Source: Balneolaceae bacterium (GTDB lineage: Bacteria > Bacteroidota > Rhodothermia > Balneolales > Balneolaceae). From it: a DNA stretch of 29,350 nucleotides. Where the stretch lies: positions 1-29,350 of the forward strand of contig JAASTO010000006.1 of the NCBI GenBank assembly GCA_021767245.1, written 5' to 3'. How positions within the stretch are numbered: position 1 is the stretch's first letter; each line of letters starts with the position of its first letter. The notes below the pieces were generated by a model that did no database searches, was not told the origin of the DNA, and was given only the letters and a program-made list of their open reading frames with translations. Positions 1 to 8,109 of this stretch are shown in pieces. The position numbers and the translations under genes were made by a program.

Positions 1-1358
1 ATCCCTTCGGTTTCACGGTTGGGGCTAGCTACAGAACCGGAATCTAAATGGTCACGACCAATAACCACCGGTGCTTTCAGTTCGCCGTTTCGAACCATCT
101 CGTTGAAAGCCAGGCCTAATTTATGACGCTGACCTAAGCCTACCCAGCATATTCTTGAGGGTAATCCCTGAAAGTGAATTTGCTCTCTGGCCATATCCAG
201 CCAGTTGTGCAGATGAGGATCATCAGGGATCAGTTCTTTTACTTTTGCATCCGTTTTATAAATATCCTCAGGATCTCCTGATAGTGCCGCCCAGCGGAAT
301 GGCCCAATGCCCCTGCAGAAAAGCGGACGTATATACTCCGGAACAAAACCCGGGATGTTGAACGCATCCTTAACTCCCATATCAAAAGCTTCCTGCCGGA
401 TATTATTTCCATAATCAAAGACTGGTAAACCCATTTTCTGAAATTCAAGCATAGCCCTGACTTGTACCGCAATAGACTTTCTGGCTTGCTCCATCACTTC
501 TTTAGGGTGAGATTTCTGCTTCTCTTCCCACTCTTCAACCGACATTCCCAAGGGCAGGTATCCATTCAACGGATCGTGGGCACTGGTTTGGTCCGTCACT
601 GTATCCGGCATGATATTTCGTTCAAGTAACTTTGGGTAAATATCTGCCGCGTTACCATGCAAGCCTACGGTTACCGGTTTTTTATCCTGAACCGATTGCT
701 GAATGATCTCCAAGGCCTCATCAAGAGAGCTCGCCTTTTTATCCACATATCCTGTGCGCAACCGAAAGTCAATGCGGGATTCCCGGCATTCAATCGCCAA
801 CATGCTGGCACCCGCCATTTTAGCAGCTAAAGGTTGAGCCCCTCCCATTCCACCAAGTCCAGCTGTTAGCACCCACTTTCCTGAAAGGTCTCCACCAAAA
901 TGCTTCTTAGCCATAGAAACAAAGGTCTCGTAAGTTCCCTGTACAATACCCTGACTGCCAATATAGATCCAGGAACCTGCCGTCATTTGTCCGTACATCA
1001 TCAGGCCTTTCTTATCGAGTTCGTTGAAATGATCCCAGTTGGCCCACTTGGGCACCAGGTTAGAATTGGCGATCAATACTCGTGGTGCATCTTTGTGAGT
1101 TTTGAAGATCCCAACCGGTTTTCCGGATTGAACCAACAAAGTTTCCTCATCACTCATATTCTTTAATGATTGAAGAATACCTTCAAAACTTTCCCAATTC
1201 CTGGCAGCTTTTCCGATCCCGCCATATACCACCAACTCTTCGGGTTTTTCTGCTACATCCGGATCTAGATTATTCTGGATCATTCTGAATGGAGCTTCCG
1301 TTAGCCAGCTTTTGCAGTGTAACTCGGTTCCGGTTGGTGCTTTAATCGTTCTTGGCAT
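1..1358 (-). CDS. hutU: Urocanate hydratase (urocanase), 3' end beyond window
   Basis: Converts urocanate to 4-imidazolone-5-propionate, the second step of histidine breakdown in the cytoplasm, using tightly bound NAD+. About 452 codons are visible of a family length near 555, so the C-terminal fifth lies past base 1. The start MPRTIKAPTGTELHCKSW is typical of the family. A glycine-rich NAD-binding stretch, GLGGMGGAQP, sits near residues 168-176. The family-specific TDQTSAHDPLNGYLP and DYGNN stretches are present, as is FQGLPSRICW, whose Cys corresponds to the catalytic Cys of characterised urocanases. A TAnnTTTG-like box (TAATTTTG, bases 1437-1430) lies about 70 bases upstream and overlaps the end of the preceding gene. 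No other hut gene is visible; any partners would be to the left of the window. Confidence 0.97.
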   Translation of the reverse strand, partial: MPRTIKAPTGTELHCKSWLTEAPFRMIQNNLDPDVAEKPEELVVYGGIGKAARNWESFEGILQSLKNMSDEETLLVQSGKPVGIFKTHKDAPRVLIANSNLVPKWANWDHFNELDKKGLMMYGQMTAGSWIYIGSQGIVQGTYETFVSMAKKHFGGDLSGKWVLTAGLGGMGGAQPLAAKMAGASMLAIECRESRIDFRLRTGYVDKKASSLDEALEIIQQSVQDKKPVTVGLHGNAADIYPKLLERNIMPDTVTDQTSAHDPLNGYLPLGMSVEEWEEKQKSHPKEVMEQARKSIAVQVRAMLEFQKMGLPVFDYGNNIRQEAFDMGVKDAFNIPGFVPEYIRPLFCRGIGPFRWAALSGDPEDIYKTDAKVKELIPDDPHLHNWLDMAREQIHFQGLPSRICWVGLGQRHKLGLAFNEMVRNGELKAPVVIGRDHLDSGSVASPNRETEG

Positions 1359-1434
1359 GGTTCATTATTTATATTCCTATAACATTAACTACAGCAGGAA
1401 TATACACTAAGAGAAGCGAAAGCTCATCCCAAAA

Positions 1435-1821
1435 TTAAAGCGACGTGGAGGAGGTAAAGAATGTGAAGATGAACCCAATTGTGATAAAAGAAAAGATTGA
1501 GGTCACAACCCAGAAATGACCACCAACACCATCCTGTGACAGTATGAATTTCAGAAATTGTCCGCTAATAATGAGGGCCATCATGGCATTTCCCAACGTG
1601 ATCGCTTTTGAAGCAGATCCGGCTCGCCATACCATTATATTTGTGACTCCAAAGGCGAAGACGAGTGCCCCAACTATTTTCATAAGCAATAGATCTACAC
1701 CATACTGTGAGGCTGTCCCAAAGATTCTGCCGGTTTCCTGAGGGTAGAAACTAATACTCAGGCCGATCAGGATGTATAACAAGCCACTTACTGCATAAAG
1801 ATATTTAGCCGAACCCTTCAT
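1435..1821 (-). CDS. Small four-helix integral membrane protein, unknown function
   Basis: A 128-residue protein with four likely membrane helices (about residues 7-26, 43-64, 74-93 and 101-123) and almost no soluble portion. No family could be assigned with confidence; it resembles small DUF-type four-helix proteins of Bacteroidota. Its ATG directly follows the stop of the thioredoxin-fold gene (minus-strand TAAATG), so the two are very likely translated from one mRNA. A role beside that secreted thiol protein, for example in envelope redox or stress, is a guess from linkage only. Translation of the frame is clean with no sign of decay. Confidence 0.75.
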   Translation of the reverse strand: MKGSAKYLYAVSGLLYILIGLSISFYPQETGRIFGTASQYGVDLLLMKIVGALVFAFGVTNIMVWRAGSASKAITLGNAMMALIISGQFLKFILSQDGVGGHFWVVTSIFSFITIGFIFTFFTSSTSL

Positions 1822-2349
1822 TTATTCTTTTTCAATGAATTCAGTAAAGGACTGTTGTTCGTAGGCACTGGTACCAATAAATTTTAATATGGTAGAATAG
1901 ATTTCCTCTTCCAGAAACCCGGGCTGACCAGCGATGATATCCTCATTTGCTTCAAAGAAAATAAACGTAGGCGTACTGTAAGCACCCAGTTTTTGAGCAA
2001 AAGCTCTGTGGCTGAGCCGGCTGTCAGCAAAGGTCAGGTACTCATCTTCCACATCCAAATCTAACCATACCGGATAAAAGTAATCGGCCGTGAGTTCCTG
2101 TATGCTTTCCTTTACGAATACCTCATCTTCCATTTTTTTGCAATAGCCACACCAGCGTGCATTCACATAAACCAGGATCTTTTTACCATCCACTGCCGCC
2201 ATTTCTTTTGCTTCATCAAAGCTAACCCAGTCAAACATTTCCTGGGCGGACCTATCGCCGCTCTGTGCATCTTCTGTTTGAGCCTTCCCAACCGTACTGA
2301 AAGCGACCATTAATATTATTGTACACGCAATTATCTTATTATGAATCAT
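1822..2349 (-). CDS. Secreted thioredoxin-fold protein with WCGYC site
   Basis: A 175-residue protein with a type I signal peptide (hydrophobic residues 5-20, likely cleavage after GKA at 23), so it should act in the periplasm. The mature part carries ILVYVNARWCGYCKKMEDEV (about residues 58-77). WCGYC is a CxxC redox site (C67, C70), and the pattern matches thioredoxin_7/DUF255-like thiol proteins. The later TPTFIFF segment carries the cis-proline expected next to the active site. The likely job is reduction or repair of envelope thiols; the substrate is unknown. The gene abuts the four-helix membrane protein gene downstream and follows the PLP-enzyme gene after about 43 bases, which fits a three-gene transcript. 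Confidence 0.88.
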   Translation of the reverse strand: MIHNKIIACTIILMVAFSTVGKAQTEDAQSGDRSAQEMFDWVSFDEAKEMAAVDGKKILVYVNARWCGYCKKMEDEVFVKESIQELTADYFYPVWLDLDVEDEYLTFADSRLSHRAFAQKLGAYSTPTFIFFEANEDIIAGQPGFLEEEIYSTILKFIGTSAYEQQSFTEFIEKE

Positions 2350-2392
2350 GAAATTATCTTACAAATTATTCTTTCTTATCTTGAACAGATCC

Positions 2393-3514
2393 TTAAGCTA
2401 ACGCTTGTTCAATATCTGCTATTATATCATCCGGGTGTTCCAATCCTACACTCAATCGGATCAGGTTTTCAGGGGAAGGTGAATCGGGTCCTTCCGAAGA
2501 CTTCCTATGCTCCCAAATACTCTCGATCCCACCCAGGCTGGTTGCAGCAATGATCAGTTTAGAACGCCCTACGATCTCTATGGCTTTTTCAGTTCCACCA
2601 TCGATCAGAAAGGAGATCATCCCTCCAAAATCTTCCATCTGGGATTTGGCGATCTCATGGCCTTTATGAGATGGAAGTCCCGGATAAAACACATCTTTTA
2701 CCTTGGAATGGTTGCTTAAAAATTCAGCTACTTTTCGGGCATTCTCATTATGTGCCCTCATTCTGTATGGAAACGAACGGATGCTTCGGCTTAACAGCCA
2801 GGCGTCCCGGGGTGATGGCACGGCGCCCTGAACCCGCTGTATCAATCGTACTTTTTCAAACAGTGTTGTATCATTTGTGATGACGGCTCCTCCAAGAATA
2901 TCGCTGTGCCCCCCTAAATATTTTGTGGTTGAGTGAACCGAAATATCCGCCCCAAGTTCAAGCGGACGCATATTGTATGGCGTAGGCCAGGTGTTATCCA
3001 CGGCTACCACAGCTCCTTTTGATTTAACCAATTTACTAACCGCTCTCACATCGGTGATCAGTAATCGTGGGTTTGAGGGCGTTTCCAGCCACACAAAATT
3101 AGTATTGTCTTTAAGGGATCCTTCCACTGCATCCAGATCCGTCATGTCAACGAATTCAACCTCAAGGCCCCATTTTTCACCAAACTCCCACATCAGTTTT
3201 CGGGTCCCGAAATACACATCTTTAGCTACCATCACATGTGAACCGGGCTCGATGGTTTGAAAAACAGATGAAATAGCCGCCATTCCTGAGGCAAATACAG
3301 CACAATGACTTCCATGTTCCAGTTCAGCGATCACATTTTCAAGCTGTTGCCGGTTTGGGTTAGACAAACGTATGTATTTATCGTCCCCTTCCTGGTAGCC
3401 GCCATTACGGTGCTCGTAGATCGTAGATACTTCAATGCCCGGCACAACCGTATCGTTAGGTTTGTCGTGGGTTTTCATGCTCCCGTGTATGGCAATGGTC
3501 TCAATGTGTTTCAT
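2393..3514 (-). CDS. Cys/Met-metabolism PLP-dependent enzyme (cystathionine gamma-synthase/lyase type)
   Basis: A 373-residue fold-type I PLP enzyme of the trans-sulfuration family (cystathionine gamma-synthase, beta-lyase, methionine gamma-lyase). Visible signatures are SNPNRQQLE (residues 51-59), the phosphate-binding ASGMAA (75-80), DNTWPTPYN (173-181) with the Asp that contacts the pyridine nitrogen, and SVHSTTKYLGGHSD (192-205) with PLP-binding Lys198. C-terminal SLGGIES and RLSVGLEHPDD complete the family pattern. Sequence alone does not separate synthase from lyase. NPNR in place of the more common NPTR and DNTW in place of DNTF are mild variants. No sulfur-metabolism gene is adjacent, so the reaction stays open. 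The ATG at 3514 gives the expected N-terminus (ETIAIHGSMKTHD). Confidence 0.92.
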   Translation of the reverse strand: MKHIETIAIHGSMKTHDKPNDTVVPGIEVSTIYEHRNGGYQEGDDKYIRLSNPNRQQLENVIAELEHGSHCAVFASGMAAISSVFQTIEPGSHVMVAKDVYFGTRKLMWEFGEKWGLEVEFVDMTDLDAVEGSLKDNTNFVWLETPSNPRLLITDVRAVSKLVKSKGAVVAVDNTWPTPYNMRPLELGADISVHSTTKYLGGHSDILGGAVITNDTTLFEKVRLIQRVQGAVPSPRDAWLLSRSIRSFPYRMRAHNENARKVAEFLSNHSKVKDVFYPGLPSHKGHEIAKSQMEDFGGMISFLIDGGTEKAIEIVGRSKLIIAATSLGGIESIWEHRKSSEGPDSPSPENLIRLSVGLEHPDDIIADIEQALA

Positions 3515-3611
3515 AATCGGCGTATTCCTGAATTTTGTTTAGCCTAAAATAAACAATTTAGCTCACATACATTTTTATTTGTTACGACAAGTAAGCGTCC
3601 CCTTAGTTTTC

Positions 3612-3641
3612 TTGCACTACTGACAATTTCCTGTATATTTG
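3612..3641 (+). promoter_or_regulatory. Bacteroidetes-type promoter for the sensor kinase gene
   Basis: TTG at 3612-3614 and TATATTTG at 3634-3641 are separated by 19 bases, an exact fit to the FCB-group housekeeping pattern (TTG, 19-20 bases, TAnnTTTG). Transcription would start near 3648, leaving a leader of about 55 bases before the GTG start at 3704. Seen by eye; not tested against background frequency. Confidence 0.5.
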
Positions 3642-3703
3642 AGCTCAAATTCACTTAGGTTTACAGATAAACTGATTTAACCGGCAAAACAGGTCCTTTC
3701 TTT

Positions 3704-4999
3704 GTGATCAAATCCTGGGAATCATACAAAATAAGGGTACGCAGTAATATAATTGGTAATATCTCCAAGACAGATGGTATTGAGTACTGGAGAAACAAAC
3801 TGTTTGCGACTATTCTAATTTACCTGTTTCCATTTGGTTTGCTTACTCTGATTCCTTCTGCAATTGTTGTTTATATACTAGGCATTAAAACACTTGCTAT
3901 TTCTTACGTTCTGTTTGGTATTGCGATCACTGTCATTACCTTATACCAGCGACTAAATATTGATCTCAGAAAGTTTCTATTCCTTACCCTGCTTTACTCC
4001 GTCTCTTTTATCCTGATCTTTTTCATGGGGCACCATGGAGCGGGACTTACCTACCTGTTTGGGGTAACCGTATTTTCATTATTGATCCTGCCAACTTATG
4101 CCGGTGTAATGACTATTTTCATCAACATTCTGATCTGTTTGTTGCAGGCGTACTTTATTTATGCCGGAATGGTGGACTATCCACTCAGAGATAACTATCA
4201 GGTAGCTTCATGGCTATCCATTTCTGCTAACTCCGTGTTGCTTAGTACGGTAGCTGTTATCTTCATGCCTATGCTTTTCAGTGGTCTGCAGGAAACGATA
4301 GAGGCACAATATCGGCTCAAAAAGAATTTGGTATCTCATAAAGATGAGTTAGAATCATCCTTATCTGAAAAAGAGACACTCCTTGCTGAAATTCACCATC
4401 GTGTTAAAAACAACCTGGCTGTAGTATCGGGTATGCTTCAGATTCAATCCTTTAAAGAAACGGATGAAGAGTTTCAGAAGAAATTGATGGACAGCACCAT
4501 GCGCATCAAATCGATGGCGAGTATTCACGAGCAACTGTATCAGTCCCGAAGCTTTTCCAAGATGGACTTTGAAACGGGACTGAAAAATCTGATCCGAACT
4601 ATCGTAGAATCTATGAGTGATGGACATTCGGTTCGAACCGAGTTCGATCTTGAATCTATAAAGTTGAATATCAACCAGGCGGTTCCCTGTAGCCTGATCG
4701 TCAACGAAGTAGTTACCAATTCTCTTAAGCATGCTTTCAGAGAACAGCAAGAAGGATTGATCTTCGTATCACTCAAAAAGAACGGTCCAAAATTAAATCT
4801 TAAGATCACGGATAATGGTGCAGGATTTAACCACCATGCTGACTCAAGAGCTGAAAGTTCTCTTGGATTTGAACTGATCCAAACCTTGTCTCACCAGCTT
4901 GATGGCGAGTATGAGTACAAAAACCGGGATGATACTTCCGGTGTTCACTTTGAACTGATATTCAATATTACAGACTCATCCGGAAGTAGCAGTGGGTGA
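3704..4999 (+). CDS. Membrane sensor histidine kinase, HisKA_2/HWE-like, orphan
   Basis: A 431-residue kinase with about six N-terminal membrane helices (residues 33-195) and only short loops, so there is no separate extracellular sensing domain. A coiled linker (200-225) leads to the dimerisation/phosphoacceptor segment EIHHRVKNNLAVVSGMLQ (229-246), typical of HisKA_2; the His of HRVKN (H232) is the likely phosphosite. The ATPase domain has the N box NEVVTNSLKHAF (334-345) and the G1 box DNGAGF (370-375), then SLGFELI. It begins at GTG 3704, with no in-frame ATG near and no obvious ribosome site. No response regulator is adjacent, so the partner is encoded elsewhere. It ends 7 bases from the convergent protease gene. 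Confidence 0.93.
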   Translation: MIKSWESYKIRVRSNIIGNISKTDGIEYWRNKLFATILIYLFPFGLLTLIPSAIVVYILGIKTLAISYVLFGIAITVITLYQRLNIDLRKFLFLTLLYSVSFILIFFMGHHGAGLTYLFGVTVFSLLILPTYAGVMTIFINILICLLQAYFIYAGMVDYPLRDNYQVASWLSISANSVLLSTVAVIFMPMLFSGLQETIEAQYRLKKNLVSHKDELESSLSEKETLLAEIHHRVKNNLAVVSGMLQIQSFKETDEEFQKKLMDSTMRIKSMASIHEQLYQSRSFSKMDFETGLKNLIRTIVESMSDGHSVRTEFDLESIKLNINQAVPCSLIVNEVVTNSLKHAFREQQEGLIFVSLKKNGPKLNLKITDNGAGFNHHADSRAESSLGFELIQTLSHQLDGEYEYKNRDDTSGVHFELIFNITDSSGSSSG

Positions 5000-5006
5000 T
5001 CTGGCC

Positions 5007-6242
5007 TTATCGATCCTTTCTGATCGCTCTGATTCTTTCCAGCACCGGCGGATGCGAATAATTGAGCCATACATAGAACCAGTGCGGAGTCAGATTAGAG
5101 AGATTATCTTTAGATAATTTTTTCAGCGTTGACACCATATCTTCAGGCCGGCCGGTAGTATCTGCCGCAAAAGCATCCGCTTCAAATTCATGCTTTCTGG
5201 AAAGGATCTGCATAAATACAGATAATATCATATCTATGGGAGCATACAGCATTCCAAAAAAGATCAGTCCGGCATACACAGACATCTCTTCCATATAGAA
5301 AGCATCAAATAGACCCTCCGCATTCAGGAAAATGGAAAGCAAAAAGAACATGACTCCGGTCTGAATGATACTTGTTACCATTCCTTTAATTATGTGTTTT
5401 TTCTTGTAATGACCGATCTCATGAGCCAACACGGCCACCAACTCATCGTTGGTATGATTTTCAATGAGAGTGTCATATAAAGCCACCCGTTTGTTCTTGC
5501 CAAATCCCGTGAAAAAAGCGTTTGATTTACTCGATCGTTTTGACCCATCTATAACAAACAGTCCCTGCAGTGGAAAGTCCACTTTTTCCGTGTAGTCTTC
5601 GATCGCGGTTCGCAACTCTCCCTCTTCAAGTGGGGTGAATTTATTAAATAATGGCATGATCCAGGTTGGAGCCACATACTGCATGATCAGTGTAAATGCG
5701 GTCACCGCACCCCAGGCATATAACCAGGCAAGTTCACCGGCATACATAAAGAACCAAAGGATACCTGCCAGTAATGGAGCTCCGATCACTAAGCTAAGCC
5801 CGAGCCCTTTTACCAGATCCATGACAAAAGTTCTGGGTGTCGTCTTATTGAAGCCAAACTTCTCTTCGATCACAAATGTAGAGTAAATACTGAAAGGCAA
5901 ATTGATGATCATCTTAGCCACGATAAGAATTCCAATGTAGATCAAACCGGTCAGCAGCTCCCCTAAACCCCAGGCTCTGACGATCTGATCCAGCCAGTTG
6001 AAGCCTCCCGAAAACCAGAATCCAAGGACCAACGCCAGATCGAAGCCACCTGTGATGAATCCAAAACGGGTTCGCACTTTGGTGTATTCCTGAGATTTTG
6101 CGTAGGTATCTTCATCATACACTCCCTCAAACTCATCCGGCAATTCTTTGGATAGAGATCTCAGGTTAAGATAATTTGAAACCAGATCAAGAATAAAATC
6201 TATGGCAATGGTAGCCAGAATGATGATCGCGTAGATATTCAT
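5007..6242 (-). CDS. M48 family membrane metalloprotease (Ste24/CAAX-protease-like)
   Basis: A zinc endopeptidase of the cytoplasmic membrane. With the start chosen here it has 411 residues. Features in order are an N-terminal helix (MNIYAIIILATIAIDFIL), the Ste24-type N-terminal region with several helices, NAFFTGFGKNKRVALYDT, the zinc site HEIGH, a later EFEADAFA supplying the third ligand, and the C-terminal SHPPVLERI characteristic of Ste24/HtpX. The reading frame extends to an ATG at 6323, which would add 27 residues (starting MRLIRFTESYF). I prefer 6242 because family members normally begin right at the first helix, but neither start has a clear ribosome site. In bacteria these proteins are linked to membrane protein quality control; eukaryotic-type CAAX processing is not expected. 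Confidence 0.93.
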   Translation of the reverse strand: MNIYAIIILATIAIDFILDLVSNYLNLRSLSKELPDEFEGVYDEDTYAKSQEYTKVRTRFGFITGGFDLALVLGFWFSGGFNWLDQIVRAWGLGELLTGLIYIGILIVAKMIINLPFSIYSTFVIEEKFGFNKTTPRTFVMDLVKGLGLSLVIGAPLLAGILWFFMYAGELAWLYAWGAVTAFTLIMQYVAPTWIMPLFNKFTPLEEGELRTAIEDYTEKVDFPLQGLFVIDGSKRSSKSNAFFTGFGKNKRVALYDTLIENHTNDELVAVLAHEIGHYKKKHIIKGMVTSIIQTGVMFFLLSIFLNAEGLFDAFYMEEMSVYAGLIFFGMLYAPIDMILSVFMQILSRKHEFEADAFAADTTGRPEDMVSTLKKLSKDNLSNLTPHWFYVWLNYSHPPVLERIRAIRKDR

Positions 6243-6336
6243 AAATTTACAAGAGTTTTTAAATTCACTCAAAGGTACAAATAAAGCACTGAAATATGAC
6301 TCGGTGAATCTGATCAGCCTCATAAATAAAACAAAT

Positions 6337-6354
6337 TAGTTTAATATTAAACTA
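6337..6354. promoter_or_regulatory. Perfect 18-bp palindrome, candidate operator
   Basis: TAGTTTAATATTAAACTA reads identically on both strands with no gap. It lies in the 170-base divergent region between the M48 protease (preferred start 6242, alternative 6323) and the mhqO-like gene (start 6413). Size and symmetry match operators of MarR-family dimers, and mhqO/mhqD genes in Firmicutes are controlled by the MarR-type MhqR; the assignment here is inference. AT-rich DNA makes short palindromes common, but 18 perfect bases is notable. Confidence 0.45.
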
Positions 6355-6412
6355 TTGAATGATACTTCGTACCTTGTCGTTGTGATAGCAAAAGAAACAA
6401 ACACTAAATGTT

Positions 6413-7354
6413 ATGAAACATTACAAAGGCATACATCACATTACCGTATTAGCCGGAAAGGCTCAGCTAAACGTTGAATTTTATACCCACAAACTGGGTA
6501 TGAGGCTGGTCAAGAAATCAGTCAATCAGGATGATCCGGGTACCTATCACCTGTTCTATGGAAATCAGGCAGCCGAACCCGGTTCAAGCCTGACCTTCTT
6601 TCCCTGGCCGATGGCTCAAAAAGGTACAGCCGGTTTAGGGGAAGTTGTTAATGTAGGTCTTCAGGTCCCTGAAAACTCTCGACCCTATTGGGAGCAACGG
6701 CTTAAGGATCATGAGGTCTCTTTTGAACCTGTGGAGGTATTTGGCCGGGAAGCTTTGCGATTTGAAGACCCCGATGGCCTGGAACTGGATCTGGTGTTTG
6801 AAGGAGAAGCCAAGCCTGGGGTAGAGAATTTGGACTATATAGTGCCGGCTGAATACACCATTCAGGGGTTCTGGGGAGCACGCATGTTACTCACCGAAAA
6901 ACAGCAGACTGAAATGTTACTTGGTGACTTATTTGGTTTTAAGGAAGCGGCTACCGAAGATAACCAAACCCTGTATCAAACAGATGCTCCTATCGGACGA
7001 AACGTTATCATTGAAGTAGCTGAAAAGGCTGAATATGGTACCAATGGAAGAGGCATTGTCCATCATATTGCGTTCCGTGCAGAAGATCAGGAAGAGCTTG
7101 ATGAACTTCGCCAAAAAGTGGCTAAAAAGGGATTGAGCCCCACTCAGATCATCGATCGCCATTGGTTTAAGTCGGTTTATTACCGCATTCCGGCCGGAGT
7201 CTTGTTTGAAATGGCTTCTGATGATCCCGGATACACCGTGGATGAGGAATTTGAACAGCTTGGCGAAAAACTCATTCTGCCACCGTGGCTGGAATCCAAA
7301 AGAGACCGTATCGAGCAGATCTTACCTGAGATAAGCGTAGCCGCTAAAGCCTGA
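6413..7354 (+). CDS. VOC-superfamily ring-cleaving dioxygenase, MhqO/MhqA-like
   Basis: A 313-residue protein made of two glyoxalase/vicinal-oxygen-chelate halves. The N-half starts GIHHITVLAG (residues 6-15) and contains FYTHKLGMRLVKKSVNQDD. The C-half has GIVHHIAFR (214-222) and PAGVLFEMASDDPGYTVDE (260-278). The family's Fe(II) ligands would be H8 or H9, H217 or H218, and E266, matching the pattern of (chloro)hydroquinone dioxygenases such as PcpA, LinE and MhqO. It likely cleaves hydroquinone-type rings or protects against quinone stress. A serine hydrolase gene of MhqD type follows after 47 bases, the same pairing known from Bacillus mhq genes. Generic annotation as lactoylglutathione lyase would be wrong because of the length and two-half layout. 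Confidence 0.9.
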   Translation: MKHYKGIHHITVLAGKAQLNVEFYTHKLGMRLVKKSVNQDDPGTYHLFYGNQAAEPGSSLTFFPWPMAQKGTAGLGEVVNVGLQVPENSRPYWEQRLKDHEVSFEPVEVFGREALRFEDPDGLELDLVFEGEAKPGVENLDYIVPAEYTIQGFWGARMLLTEKQQTEMLLGDLFGFKEAATEDNQTLYQTDAPIGRNVIIEVAEKAEYGTNGRGIVHHIAFRAEDQEELDELRQKVAKKGLSPTQIIDRHWFKSVYYRIPAGVLFEMASDDPGYTVDEEFEQLGEKLILPPWLESKRDRIEQILPEISVAAKA

Positions 7355-7401
7355 GATAAGATCCACTAAATAGAACAGAAATTTGTACAGCACATAATTC
7401 A

Positions 7402-8073
7402 ATGAGTTTATTCAAAGCAACCGATAACAACCAATTCACAGGCCCACATCAATCCACTCCTACCCTGAAAGGTGGCGTGGGTGCGTCTGAGGCGGATGCT
7501 GCTATGATCCTTATTCATGGGCGTGGAGCCACTGCAGAAAGTATCCTCACCCTTGCTGATGAGTTAGATACAGATAAAAAATTAACCCTCAGGGCTCCAC
7601 AAGCATCACAAAATACCTGGTATCCGTACTCTTTTATGGTACCTTCCGAAAACAATGAACCCAATCTTTCCTCAGCCCTGAAAAAGATCTATAACACAGT
7701 GCAGGAACTGAAGGGGGAGGGAATCAGCGATGAAAATATTTACTTTTTGGGATTCTCACAGGGTGCCTGCCTGATCTCTGAATTTGTGGCACGGCACCCA
7801 AATAAATATGGTGGTCTTATTGCTCTAAGTGGCGGACTGATCGGAACCGGTGACTCCGTTGATCCAAAAGATTATGAAGGCGACCTTAAAAACACACCCA
7901 TTTTTATAGGTTGCAGCGATGTTGACCCTCACATTCCAAAAGAACGCGTGAATGAGTCGGAAGAGATCTTTTCGATGCTGAATGCCAGCGTGACCAAAAA
8001 GCTATATCCGGGTATGGGGCATACCGTAAACCGTGATGAGATCGATCACATCAATCACATCCTTAACAGCTGA
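7402..8073 (+). CDS. Alpha/beta hydrolase, phospholipase/carboxylesterase family, MhqD-like
   Basis: A 223-residue cytoplasmic serine hydrolase without a signal peptide. ILIHGRGATAES (residues 36-47) gives the oxyanion-hole region, GFSQGA (117-122) the nucleophile elbow with Ser119, SDVDPHIP (172-179) the acid (D175 by family pattern), and GMGHT (204-208) the catalytic His207. This is the Abhydrolase_2 arrangement. The position directly behind the ring-cleaving dioxygenase mirrors mhqO-mhqD, so it may hydrolyse ring-fission products or adducts; that role is inferred from the pairing. The gene ends 36 bases before the end of the convergent AsmA-like gene, with no obvious terminator between. 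Confidence 0.9.
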   Translation: MSLFKATDNNQFTGPHQSTPTLKGGVGASEADAAMILIHGRGATAESILTLADELDTDKKLTLRAPQASQNTWYPYSFMVPSENNEPNLSSALKKIYNTVQELKGEGISDENIYFLGFSQGACLISEFVARHPNKYGGLIALSGGLIGTGDSVDPKDYEGDLKNTPIFIGCSDVDPHIPKERVNESEEIFSMLNASVTKKLYPGMGHTVNRDEIDHINHILNS

Positions 8074-8109
8074 GTTTAAGAAACCTGAACCTCTGATCAT
8101 TCGACTTAT

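Noticed and set aside
4361..4750. 129-codon open frame antisense to the sensor kinase
   Set aside because: It overlaps the conserved HisKA_2 and ATPase motifs of the real gene and shows no domain of its own.
6243..6323. 27-residue N-terminal extension of the M48 protease
   Set aside because: The family normally starts at the first membrane helix (MNIYAIII). The extension shows no signal or conserved feature, though it cannot be excluded.
6413..7354. Calling the 313-residue VOC protein lactoylglutathione lyase
   Set aside because: Length, two-half layout and the FEMASDDPGYTVDE ending match ring-cleaving dioxygenases of the MhqO/PcpA type.
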